Positions 50,809-62,900 of a DNA stretch of 64,000 bases are shown here, piece after piece. Each line of letters begins with the position of its first letter. The first letter of the stretch is position 1. Both the position numbers and the translations under genes were made by a program. The stretch spans positions 124,001 through 188,000 of the forward strand of contig JAPMXV010000029.1 in assembly GCA_026936335.1 (NCBI GenBank), in the 5' to 3' direction. The DNA is from Mantamonas sphyraenae. Taxonomy: Eukaryota; CRuMs; Mantamonadidae. The notes under the pieces were generated by a model. That model saw only the letters and a program-made list of their open reading frames with translations. It was not told where the DNA came from and did not search any database.

Positions 50809-53800
50809 TCACATCGTGCTCGATGACCCAACGCCCCCATCGTTCTCCTCCTCTCCCTCATCGTCACTGTCCTCCTTGCGACTCAACACACGGCGAACAT
50901 AATCCGAGAGGGCCTTGGTCTCCTTGGCGTCACCGACTGCGTCGATGTAGTCGGCCAGCACCTTGGCATCCCTGTTCACCTGCAGCCAATGGAACAACAC
51001 CCTTTCCGACGCGAGCTTCACAGGCATGTTCTTCTCTCGTGCTGTACGCGTCACCACAGGCACCACCGCCCCCAGGTGCGCCACGGCGCCGTCGCGGTGC
51101 AGCTTTCCGTACGTCTTTAGCGTGCGCAGCAAAGCCACGCGCGCATCGTTGGGTTGGTCCGTCAGTGCAGCCTCCACTTGTTCCAGAAGCTGACCTGCAA
51201 TGCCCATGTCTCCCTGCACCAGCAGCTGTTCATACGCACCCACACACTCGATGGCCACGCTCACGTTGTCGTCGTGCACATACTGGCACACCACATCCAC
51301 CACCTCGGAGCACAGAGAGTGCGAGGCAATGTCCGACAATGCAGGCACCTCCTTCAGCAGATGGTGCAGCATCACCATCTTGCTGTGACGCACCGTGGCC
51401 TCGTCCTTCCACTGCACGTTCAGCACCTCGTTGACAAGCACCTCCTTCACCTCCTCTCCGCTCAATGGCACACATGCCACTGCAAACAACTTGCCTGCAC
51501 CCACACGCACTCCAGCGTCGCTCGACGACAGCATCGCCCTGCTTCGCTCGCGCACCGCATCCATGCTCTTCTCCGCCAACTTTCCACTCACCTGACGCAC
51601 CACATTCGTCAGCGCCTGCAGGATCGACGGTGCCATCGAATCGTCCATGTTGGCCAGCGTGTTCAGCAACTCCTGTGCAAGCTGGTCCACCTTGGGGGTC
51701 AACGTGATCAGCTTGCCCAGCGCCGTGGCCGCACGCTCACGCACAATCACACTCGACTCCTGGAGCACTTTGACCAGACCCGTCTGCAACTGGGGCACAA
51801 ACGCACGCACTGTGTTGCCTCCCTTGTCCAGCAACACCGTCAGCGTCGCCAACACTGCCTCCTTCACCTGCCACGGGTACCGTTCACCCACCACGCGGAT
51901 CAACGGGCCTGTCGTGTGCATGCTCACCGTCTTCAGATCCTTGCTGGCGGTGTACTGCAGCACCAGACCCAGTGTCGCCGCAGCCACACGTCGCTCTGTG
52001 TACGACCCATACACCAGCGCCTGCTTGAGGATCGGCACCAACGGAGCCGTGCCCTTGCCTGCAAACCCAGGCACCACCAACTCGCCTGCTGCATTCAGCA
52101 CACGACGCTCACCCAGCTCCTCCACACTGCGCTGCACATCTTCCATGTATCGCGGCTGCTCATCCTTGGGGATAGCCGACAACACAGCACTCAACGCCTT
52201 CTGTCCAGCTGCGAGCACCTCGTCGTTGCTGCTTGCATACAAGCCCAGGCACGCATCCATCAGGTCCGATCGGAACAGCGTCCAGTTCACGTCGCTGCGC
52301 GTGCAAAACTCGCCAATCAGTGTGCACGTCTGCACCACCATGGCTGCCTCCTCCTCATAGTCGGCCACGCCATGCTTAAACACCTGCATCAGTGCATGCA
52401 CACTGTCTGTGCTCACGCTCAACACAAGCTGCACCGACGACACACGGCACGCCTCCACAATGGCCGCACTCTCCTCGTCGCCCTCACTCGCGCTGTCCTG
52501 CAACTCCATGATGGTCGTCAGCAGACTCGACACAAGGTCACCCAGACGACGCGACAACACACCGCCACCGGTGGCTTGTGCCACGCCGCCAATCGCACGC
52601 GCGTTGCCCAACGACAGCGGCACCTCCAGAAACTGCGGGATCAGGTAGTTGGCAATCTCCCACTCCTTCTGTCGGATCACGTGTGCCAATCCATCCAACG
52701 CTGCCACGCCATCCTCGCCCGCTGCGTCGATGCGCTCCAACACAAAGGGCAGCACGTCGTCCAGCACGCCGACGCCCGTCTTGTCCACAAGGCGGCAAAA
52801 CGCACTTGCGGCTGCCTCACGCACCTCGGGCAGCCTGTCGCACAACGCACGACGCACAGCAGGGATAAATGCGTCCACATACTCCTCAATCTGCGACTGC
52901 ACCGCATGTTGCATGATCTCGCTCAGTCCCAGACACACACCCTGGCGTGTGCTGTTGTCTTCGCTCTCCAGACCCTTTTCCAGAATGGGCACAATCTCCG
53001 GCAGCACATTGTCGCCCAGCTTGCGCACAAGGTCGCCCAGCGTGCGTCCAGCCATGTGACGCCTGTCTGCACTCTCGCTGGCCAGACACAGCAACACATG
53101 GTCCACAACCGAGGGAATGATGTCCCGCAGTGTCTTGGGTGTGTTGTTCACCACGCTCTTCCACACATGCACCGCCTCCTGGCGCACAATGATCGAAAGG
53201 TCGAAGCGCAGCATGTGCACCGCCGCAAGCACCCTGTTCCTGCGTTCCATGCCCAGCTCCTCGATGATGGCATGGCTCTGCTGCGCCGTGCTGAAGCCCT
53301 CCTCTCCCTCGCGCAACACCACACGTCCACTCGTGCCCGAAATCATGTACAGCAGGTCGCCCATCAGCTGCACACTGCTGTGTCGGATGCGCCAATTCTC
53401 GTCAAACATGCCTGCCTCCAGCGTAGGCATCAGCATCTCCAGTGCCTGGCGACCGTACATCTTGATCACCGTGCGACCTGCTTGCATCGACACAGAACGC
53501 ACCGCATCCATCTCGTCCGACAGACCACGCAGGATTGCAGGCAGCACCTGAGGCAGGTACTGTTCAAACTCATCCTCAAACACCGTCGGCAGGTACACAA
53601 ACGTATACAGGTACGCTTCACGGATGGCTGCGCTCTGGTTGTTTGTGTTGGCCAGGATCTCGTCCAGCAACTCCTCCATGCGTGCCAATCCAAGCGATCC
53701 CAACACCTCTGCCAGACCCTGTGCTGCACCGCTGCGCTCCACCGTCGACTGTGCCGTCTTCAGTGTCTCCAACAGCCAGGGCAGCAGATCGGAGAACTGG

Positions 53801-56800
53801 TCCTCGCCAATACCCGTTACCAGCGAGCCCAGAGCACGCGCAGCCACCGCACGCACATCAGGGTTCGGGTCGATGACTGCGTTCTGCAGCTCCGGCATAA
53901 ACATGCCCACGTAGGGTCCCACGTCCTTCTTCACCGCCAACGAGGTGATGGAACCCACAATATGTGCCGCTTTGCGTCGCGTGTTTGTGCTGCGCTCGCG
54001 CAGGCCACGGTGCACCACAGGCATGATCAGGGCAAGCGACGGGGCGTCAATCACATGCACGTACGTCGTGTTGATCAGCTGGTCCAGACACTTGAGAGTG
54101 TACTCGTTCGGGTCCCGCAACGCACGCAGCACCATGTCTGCGTTCTGTTGGATCTCTGGGTTCGTGATAACCGACGCAATGCGTTCCAGTGCCACCTCGG
54201 CTGCGTTCTGCACACGATGGTGGGTGTCCATCAGCACTTCGCTCAGCTGCGGCACAATCACAGGCAGACACACACCCAGTTGCTTGGGTGCACAGAATGC
54301 CATCGATCCAAGCAGTTCCACACTACCTGCCTTGGTCCTCCACGACGTCTCCTCCAGTGCGTTCAGCAGATGCGGAAGCACAAGCTTGACACCGTGTCCT
54401 GTCAGCTGACCCATGATTGCTTTGCTCGCTTCCACCGTGGCTTCCCGCACATTTGCACTCGGGTCTCCAAAGCATGCCAGCAGCATGGGCAGGATCTGAA
54501 TCACATAGGGCTCAAACATGCGTCCCATGCGGTACGAAATGCACTCGATGGCAAACAAGGCACCCTGACGTGCGTTTTCCTCCTTTCGATTCTCAATCGC
54601 CTCCTGCAGTCGCGGGATGATGTTGTTCGCCTTCAACGACGGAATACCCAACCCCTTGATGATACCAGCCAACCCATACGCTGCTCCACGTCGGTCGCCG
54701 TAGCTGTCACCCTTGACCAGCATAAACACGAGCGAGTCGATGTGGCGCGGCGCATCGCTCTTGACTGCCTTCATCAGCGGCGACAGGGCGTTGCCCACAG
54801 TCGACTGCACCATCTCCGACGGCGTGCGCAAAGCCTCCACCAGCCGCTCCACAATCACAGGCACCTGGGGGTCGCCCTTGTCCAAATGCTCGGCCAAGGC
54901 GCCCATAAAGACAATTTCTGCCTCGCGCACGCGATCGTGGAAGATGCTCGACGCCTCCTCCGACAGGAATGCCTCCAACATACCCAGTAGATCCGCCAGA
55001 ATCTCCTCACCGCGGTCACGGATGATGTGCACGCCGGCGTCGATAAACTGGGCGCGCACATCCTCGATCTCGTCGCCCAGTGCCAGCTCATGGAGAAACT
55101 CAAACAAATCGAGAATGGAACCTGGGGACATGCCGTCACGCAACAGATCCAGAGTGAGGGCCACACCATGGCGCACATGCCACTCGTCCTGCCACGCTTC
55201 GTCATCCATGCTGTACGAATCGCCAGCTTCCAGCTCCTCGTTGGCCTTGTTCAGCAGGGCAATCGACTGCGTGTACAGACCACACAGGCGCTCGATGCTG
55301 TTGTCCATCTGCTGGGGCAGACTCTGGAGCAGAGCATGCAAGGCACTGGCTGCCTGCACGCGTACGTTGCTGTCCGGCGAGGCAAGCCATTCGTGCAGGT
55401 CCACCTCAATCTCCATGCCCACAGTCTGGCCGTAGGCACTCCACAGCGCGGCTGCCTCGGCCGCGTTGTCAGCGTCCGAGTCAAAGCGGGCAAAGAACAG
55501 ATGCGCAGCCAGAAGGCGCCAGTTGGTGTTTGCGTGTGTGCTCGGTTCAGGGACACCGACACAGCCCAGGGCACCGATGCACTGCATGCAAATGCGACGC
55601 ACACGTGCATCCTCGTTGCGCAGGCCGTTGAGCAGCGGACGCACCTCGTCCACACCCAAGGAAGGACACAGGCGCATGAGAGCGGCTTGGGCCGTGGCCA
55701 CCATATCCGGCGGGTTCTCGACAAGCACACTCTGCAGAGTGTCCACCATGGAGGCAAGAGGCAGCTCTGTGGGCGAGTGTGTCTCGCACGTGGTGTTCAG
55801 GTGCACCACAAAGAGGGCCTGGCGTTGCACGTCCAGCTCCAGGGCAGGGGCAAACGGATCGGTGAGCGCAGCACGCAGGAGGGGAAACACAAAGCTAAAC
55901 ACAGGCACAGAGAGGGGGGCCTTGCGTTGGACCTTGGGCAGCGCATGGATGGCCTGCACACTCTGCACAAGCACATCGAGCATGTCAGAGTGGGCAAAGT
56001 AGGCTGCACCGGGGGGCGAGTGCAGTTTCATCAGCGTGTGTGTGATCACTTCGTAGCTGGGATGCATGGCCTGACGCAGAGTGAATCCCAACCTGGCCAC
56101 CAGCTGTGTGGCTGGGAAGCACGTGAGACGGTTGCGCATGGCCTGGAGCGCCACAGGCAACACCTGACGCACACATGCACGCATGCGCTTGGGCTCTGCC
56201 GAGTTCATCACTGCAAGCATGTTCAACAGCATGTCACACTGGCGCACCAGTGCGTCGACACGCGCACGTGTCTCTGCCTCCTCAGCCAGTCGTTCCTGGA
56301 TCGCCAGCTTCTCCCTGTCCGAGCGCTTGGAGGCAGCCGCAAGCGCACCGCCCTCCTCGCCCACAGCCACAATCCCTTGCGACGCAAGCAGGGCCACCGA
56401 CGGATACCTGTTCCAGAACTCGTCGCCCACGTCTGTTCGCAGATAGTCCCACTGATCAGGGCTGCGCAGAGGATTCCAGTCGGCCGCGGCATGCATGGCC
56501 TCAGGCAGACTGTGGGGCTTGCTCAGCTCCAGGGCATGGGTGTAGTACACCGAGAGAGCATGAGTGCCCACATGGAAGCGTGCGTCCTGCACACTCTCCA
56601 ACACATCCTTCAGGAAGTAGCCGTACATCTGTTTGGGGAAGTAGTGGCACAGACTGTGCACCGCATTCAGATCCTGCTGACGCTGCCCAAACCCAGCCAC
56701 ATCGTCGTTGCGGCCCTCTTCACATCGGCCAAGAATCTCACCACAGATCTGCTCCACAAAGGGGCGCAGCGATGTGTCGTCGTGGCCCGCGTTGTGGAAT

Positions 56801-59792
56801 CGCTTCATGAGCGTGTTCCACACACGCAGCGGGGCGTTGCCCTTGCGGTGACCCAGGCGGTCGTTGTGGGCCAGCCAGAACGCAGGCGCAAAGTGCTCCA
56901 GCAGCGGGACGTCGGGCACAATGGCCTTGAGCACATTGCACAGACGGACACGGTTGGACGCATTGCCACCCACCACGCCACTCACATCAGTGTTCAACGA
57001 CGCCGGCTTGGCATCCACAGACTCATCGGCTGGCGACGACGAGCTCGAGGACGAGGAAGAACCAGACGATGATCCAGAAGAGCTGTTGCTGCTGCTGCTT
57101 CCTTTGCCACTCTTTCCTCCCTTTCCTCCCTTCTTTCCTCCCTTTTTGCCATCCATGCCAAACAGCACCGGGGCTTGCTTTTTGCCCTTCTTCTTGCCGC
57201 CCGACTTTTTGCTTCCACCGGACGACTTGCTGCTGCTGCTGCTGCTACTCTTGCCATCCTTGGTCTCACTCGATGAGGCTGAAGAGGAAGAGGCGCCGGC
57301 TGAGCTGCTGCTGCTCTGCTGCTGGCCATCGTCATCCTCGGACTCCAGACTGGAGTAGGAGCAGCCGTCGAAAAAGTTGCTTGTGCGAGGCAGGGGAAGA
57401 GTTGCCAGGACCTTGGCATAGGCCTCCATGAGCAGAGTGCTCCACTGAGCCTGTGTGTCGTTGGCAAGAGTCTTGACGGTGCGTGTGACCTGGGCCCGGC
57501 TCTGCCAGGGACTCTTGAGCTGAAGAGTGACCAGTGTCTTGGCCAGGGTGAGAGGCATGGACTTGCCAACCGCCTGCACGTGTGCAAGGTGAGAGCACAA
57601 CAAAGTGGCCACCAATTGGGCATGGGCGGTCACGTGACCTGCAGTCTGCAGCATGGGCACAAGGTGGAGCAGGTTGTTGGCGTGGCTGTTCAACAGCAGG
57701 GTCCACACCCCACCGCTCTTGAGCTCGTCGTCCAGAGCCACGTCGTCGACACTGGCTCGCACAAGCACAAGGGCAGCCATGATGCCCTCGTCGTGACGTT
57801 TGGGCTTGTTGATGGCAGCCTGGATCAGACCCACCAAAGGGGTCTTGAGGGGACGCAGCTGCACACGCAGACTGGGCTTCCCGTGTTCCAGCACATCCAC
57901 AATGGACTGCAGGGCCACCAGGTTGTTTGCACTCTGGTCTGCCTTGAACACAGTGGCCAGAGCATCCAACACTGCCTGGGGCCACTCTGTGCTGCGCAGC
58001 ATCCACTTGCTCACTGTGCGGAGAGCCTGTTGCAGAGCTTCCTCCGACGTGGCCTTGCTCACAAACGCAGCCAATCCCGTCAGGGTGGCATCCACCTCCT
58101 GCTCCTGGCTCAGCTGGGCGGGACTCGCTGTCAACGCCTCCATTGCCTGCAACGCGGCCGTGCGTTGGTAGGCATAGGCCAGGTTGGTACCCTGCAGCTC
58201 AGCCAGGTACTGTTGCGCCAGGGCACCCACTGTGCTTGCGTCGCTGGCCTTGGCCAGGGCAGACTTGTAGCATTGCACAAGAAGCTTGTTGTGCTCGGGC
58301 GTGGCTTGCTCCGAGGCAAGCAGGAGTGGGTCCAGCATGGGCACGAGCTGTTCCTGAAGATACCTGCTTGTATCCAAGCGAAGGGCATCCAGAAGGATGG
58401 GCAGCTTGGACGTCAGGGCCCACGTGTCTCGCTTGCGAGCCAGAGTCAACGCAGGCATCACCTGCTCCACAAACACATCGTGGCTCACTTCGCTCACAAG
58501 AGCATCCATGAACGCCAATCCATGGTCTGCGTCTGTGCATGGCAACACATGGCTGCACAGCAGTTCCATCAGGAGTGGCTGCGGGGGAGAGGCATCCAGG
58601 GGCACGCGGGGTGTGTTAGCGCAGCGACGTGCATGCCACTCGTGCCATGAGACACGCAAACGCGTTTGCATGAACGCAACAAAGGGAGGGGGAGGAGACA
58701 CAGAGGGCGTGGACACTCACCATGCTGTCCTTGAGCTGGTCGTGCATTTGGCGAGCGACACAATGGTACACAAGAGCACCCACCAGGGGCGCACTCTGGT
58801 TGTTGTGATACGTGTCGGGTTCCTCAGCAATGACCTGCATGTAGGCTGCAAACCAGGACTGGTCAGAGACCTGTGGGGAAGCGGGCATGGACCAGGGCGG
58901 GCCAAATGGAGGCCATGCATGTGTGTGTGAGCCGACGGTGCGGGAGGTAGGGCAGAGAGAACAGGGCACCAACATACGGCGTCGAGAGCAACACCCATGC
59001 GGTTGCGGACAGCATTAAAGATGCGACGGGGAGCCACGATGCTGAGTCGATGGAGGAGCATGGCGTGGAGCTGGACCAAGCGGACAAAGGCAGCGTGCTT
59101 GTGCAGAAGCAACGCAGTGGCATGCTCCAACAACACAAAGGACCAGTCGAGAAGAACCTGGACACGCGCACATTCTTTCCAGGGACAGCAGGCAACGCAG
59201 CCTCCTGTTTGCTGGTGTTGAGGAGCTGCTTAAAGAACCAGGGCACCAGCTTTGGCTGCTGCTTGCACGCTGCTGCCACAAACCCGGACACCACACGCTG
59301 TGCATGCTTCTCCTGCACTCGGTGCAGCGTGTCAAACACAATGGCGGCCATGGCTATCAGCTGTTCGTTGTCCAGCGCACGTCCTGCATCACGGGTGTGT
59401 ATTTTGGGCGTCGTCCGCGTGCGGGTGGGGGGTGTCAGGACTTTTCGTTTCCGCCGCCGGATCTTTCAGGGAAACACGGCCATGGTCCGGGCAGCCAGCA
59501 TCGACGCTGGCTTGGGAGCGTCTCTGCACAACCTACCTTGCATGAGGGTGGGCAGGAACGAGCCAAAGAGAAAGTCGAGGTAGGCAGCCGAGGCAGAGGA
59601 GGGCACGGTGTGGAAGAGAGTGAGATCAGGCTCCTCCCGCTCCACAAACAGCCGTGCCAGGGCCAGCTGCTGGGTGGACAGGTCGTGGTCCTCCATATTG
59701 AGGCCCAGAAAGGCACCCAGTCGCTGCACCTGCTCCTCATTCGGCAGATCCGACGTGTCGGATGATGACGAAGACGATGATGACGAAGACAT
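50809..59792 (-). CDS. GCN1: GCN1, ribosome-associated activator of the GCN2 kinase
   Basis: Minus-strand exons are 59792-59537, 59383-59172, 59157-58978, 58870-58721 and 58578-50809, giving about 2855 residues, close to the roughly 2670 of yeast and human GCN1. It is almost entirely HEAT repeats. The conserved eEF3-like centre is clear (FMLVKGDSYGDRRGAAYGLA, FAIECISYRMGRMFEPYVIQ, NVREATVEASKAIMGQL, LPHLLNALEETSWRTKAGSV), followed by the region that binds the GCN2 RWD domain. GCN1 sits on stalled or collided ribosomes and passes the signal to GCN2, which phosphorylates eIF2-alpha. Near residue 450 is an organism-specific Ser/Gly/Lys linker (KKGGKKGGKGGKSGKG). Introns of 153, 107 and 142 bp are standard. 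Between exons 2 and 3 the frame shifts and is restored by removing only 14 nt (59158-59171). That is either an indel or a very short intron. The N-terminus is poly-Ser. Confidence 0.94.
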
Positions 59793-59984
59793 TGCGTTGG
59801 ATGCGCGTGGGAAGACACCACACAGGTTTGCAACCACCCCCCTCCCCCTCTACCCTCTGTTTTGATTTGGGTCTCTCTGTGTGTCTGTGTGTCTCACTCT
59901 TCTCTGCTGCATCACCCTGCTGAAGGAGAGAAAGGTGGAGCGCCCCAGGGCCACCACCCAAACACACACACACACACACACACC
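59793..59984. promoter_or_regulatory. Head-to-head promoter region between GCN1 and the HEAT-repeat gene (192 bp)
   Basis: Both ATGs face away from this interval. It ends in a CA repeat directly before the plus-strand ATG and contains a T-rich stretch (CTGTTTTGATTTGGG). A shared or bidirectional promoter is likely. Confidence 0.5.
59962..59983. repeat. (CA)n microsatellite in the 5' leader
   Basis: An uninterrupted CA dinucleotide run abuts the start codon at 59985, so it would lie in the 5'-UTR of the HEAT-repeat gene. Confidence 0.95.
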
Positions 59985-62900
59985 ATGAGTGGACCCTCTG
60001 GAAAGTACGTCCCCGACTGGGATACCCTTCTGCAGAACCTGGAAGAGGCCCTGGATACCACCCCAAAGACTCGTGACGCTGACTACAAAGCATTGGTCAA
60101 CTCCCTGGATGCCCTCAACGACGAAGTCAAGTCGGGTACGTGCACATCCACACCCTTCTTCCCATCCCCATCCCCCCTCCCGCCTCTGCTGTCCCATCTC
60201 CGCCTTTCGTCTGCAATTCCACGTGCAGAGCGTCCGAGGAACGGAGCCGCACGGCCCATCGGCGAATGGAAGATCACGAATGCGCGCGCTGCCGAACAGT
60301 TGGACCCGTGCGCATGAGGTGCAGCATGGAACGGACATATGCCAGCAGGAACCCCATGTGCACATGATTCAGTGCCATGGGGATGCCAAATGGCACATAC
60401 GGAAGCCAGCATGCGGAGGGGCAGACGGACGGCGGGGGAAAAAGGGCGGAAACGCAGCAGGGCGTCGATGAAAAATGACTGACACAGGCGAGGACACACT
60501 GGGATCATGTGGATGGTGACGCACCCACCCACACACACACCCACACACACGAACACATGACACGGGTACAACAGGAGAGGACATCAGCAAGGTGGTGGCC
60601 ATGATTGTGCCGCTGTACAAGCGTGTGTTTGACTATCCGCACTGGAATCTGAAGCAGACGGTGGTGTTTGCATTCAACCACGTGTGGCAGGCCATTGGTG
60701 AACAGTCGCTGGAGTATCTGTTGGAGAGCCAACAGCCACCCAACAGCCATCTGTTGCCCCTGTGGCTGAGCAACCTGAGCAACAGCAAGCGAGAGATCCG
60801 CGACGCCACGGCACAGAACTTTGGCGTGTTGTCGGGCGTGCTGGGCAACCAACTGCTGGAACACATCCATGGCAGCCTGGAACAGGTGTTGGCTGGGGTG
60901 GGTGACGAGTGGGAGGTGCTGGAAGGCTGGGCCATGGGTCTCGGGTACATTCTGGCCAACTGCGCCGACATCAGCCAGCAGAACTTTGACAAGGTGTTTG
61001 AGGTGCTGGTGTTTTGCCAACCACCAGGCATTCCCATCGTACTCCAACTATGTGCGTCTTCATGCCATTCGTGCTCTGGCACGGGTCACTGCCAACCAGC
61101 TGCCGATGCTGGCCACCCAGGGCACTGTCCTGCGCACCATCATCCACGAGCACATGGGCGACCCCGACATGAACGTACGCAAGGCCACCGCCAGTTTGGC
61201 ACTGGCTTGGATGCGCATGCAGATGGCACAGGAGGCCACGGAGGAGGGCAAGGCCAACGTGGTCACCGAACAGCTGGCTGAGTTGGAAAAGGCAGTGGAG
61301 GGTGCCGAGTCGTGGCATGTGCGTCATGGAGGGGCGTTTGCCTTCAAGGTGATCTGTTTGGATCGCACCCTGGTGGCACACATGCCCCAGGACAGCGTGC
61401 TTGCGCTTGCCCAGTGTCTGTGCACCATCATCCGCAACGAACACACCGAGAGCAGCGAGCCCATGAGTGTCATGTGCAGTGCCAACAGCACAGCCAGCTC
61501 GGCTCTGGTCAAGCTCTTTGTGTCCCTGGATGCACAGGCTGCCCAGCTGCCCTGGTGGGATGCCACTCAGTTCTACCAGGACCATGTGCATGCCGAGATG
61601 ATGTACACCCTGGGTTCGCCCCAACCCACCCTTCTGGACGTGGGAGGCACCAACCTGCAGCTGCTCATGCAACGCCTGCGTGCGTTTATCCAACCCTACC
61701 TGCCCGAACTCATTGTGCTCGTGTACAAGAACCGCTTCCACGCCGCCTTGCCCATCCGTGACTCGGCCATGAAGACGTGGAAGTTGGCCATCAAGCTGGA
61801 CGCCGCTGTGGCTGATGACGAGGTGGCCTTTCTGGCCCAGTATGCGGATGCCATTGTGCAGCGTCTGCGTGAGCAGGCAGACAGCACCAACGCCGATGTG
61901 CGTGAAACCGTGTTCAAGGGTTTCCAGGAGGTGTTTGAGCTCAACCAACAGCTGCCCGAATCGCTGAACAACCGCAGTGCAGCGTTGGAGATGCTGTCCC
62001 TGTTGGAACAGGGCACCCTGGACGAGTCTGGAGGCAAGAACGCAGAGTTCCCTCGCGTGGCAGCCATCAACGCCCTGGCTGCGTTTATCCAGGCCACGGC
62101 ACCCACGTTCAAGGAGGACATGGAGTTCCGCACTCAGCTCAATGCCGTGCTGGTGCCTCTGAACCTGAAGCTGTTCTCGGACATGAGCGAGTTGATTGTG
62201 CAGGCGTCGCTGCGTACGCTGCAATCGATGGTGGTGGGCTATGGCATCGACCAGCAGACCCACGATGCATTGTATCCGCTGACGGCACCTGTGCTTGTGC
62301 TCACCCAATCGCAGATGGACGACGTCAAGTTCACGGCCATCCCTGTGCTGGCAGCCATGCTGGGCAACCTGCAGGCTCACCTGGAGGCTGAGCCGCAGCT
62401 GCTGGGTCACATCCTGCACGGTCTGCGTGGTCCGTTTGGTCTGTGTCCAGGGACCAACGACGAGGAGGAGATGCGCGAGAGCGTGTCGCAGGTGCTGCAC
62501 ATGCTGGGCGAACTGCGTGTGTTGTGTCAACTGGACTCGTTTGTGGACAGTGTGGCCGACGTGGTGTTGCTTGTGGGACAGGGTCTGTTGCCCGAGGAGA
62601 ACAGGGACAACATGATCATCCAGAGCAACTGCCTGGCCCTGCTTCTGCGACTCGTGCGCCATCCTGTCTTTGCCTCCTGGTATGCTGACAGTGCACAGAC
62701 ACACCCGCGTGCACACGCCATCGTCCGCCATCTTGTCAACATGATGCTGTGTCTCGTCAGCCACGGCGAGGACTTTGAGTACGAAGTCGACGAGGACCTG
62801 CTCAACCCGGAGGTGGAGTTTGAGGGCGGCGAGGACGAGGAGGATGACGATGAGAACGACGACGACGACGACGATGATGAGGATGAGGATGCGTTGGAAG

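Noticed and set aside
51154-54990. 1278-codon plus-strand ORF opposite GCN1
   Set aside because: His/Gln/Arg-rich shadow; GCN1 HEAT repeats on the other strand are unmistakable.
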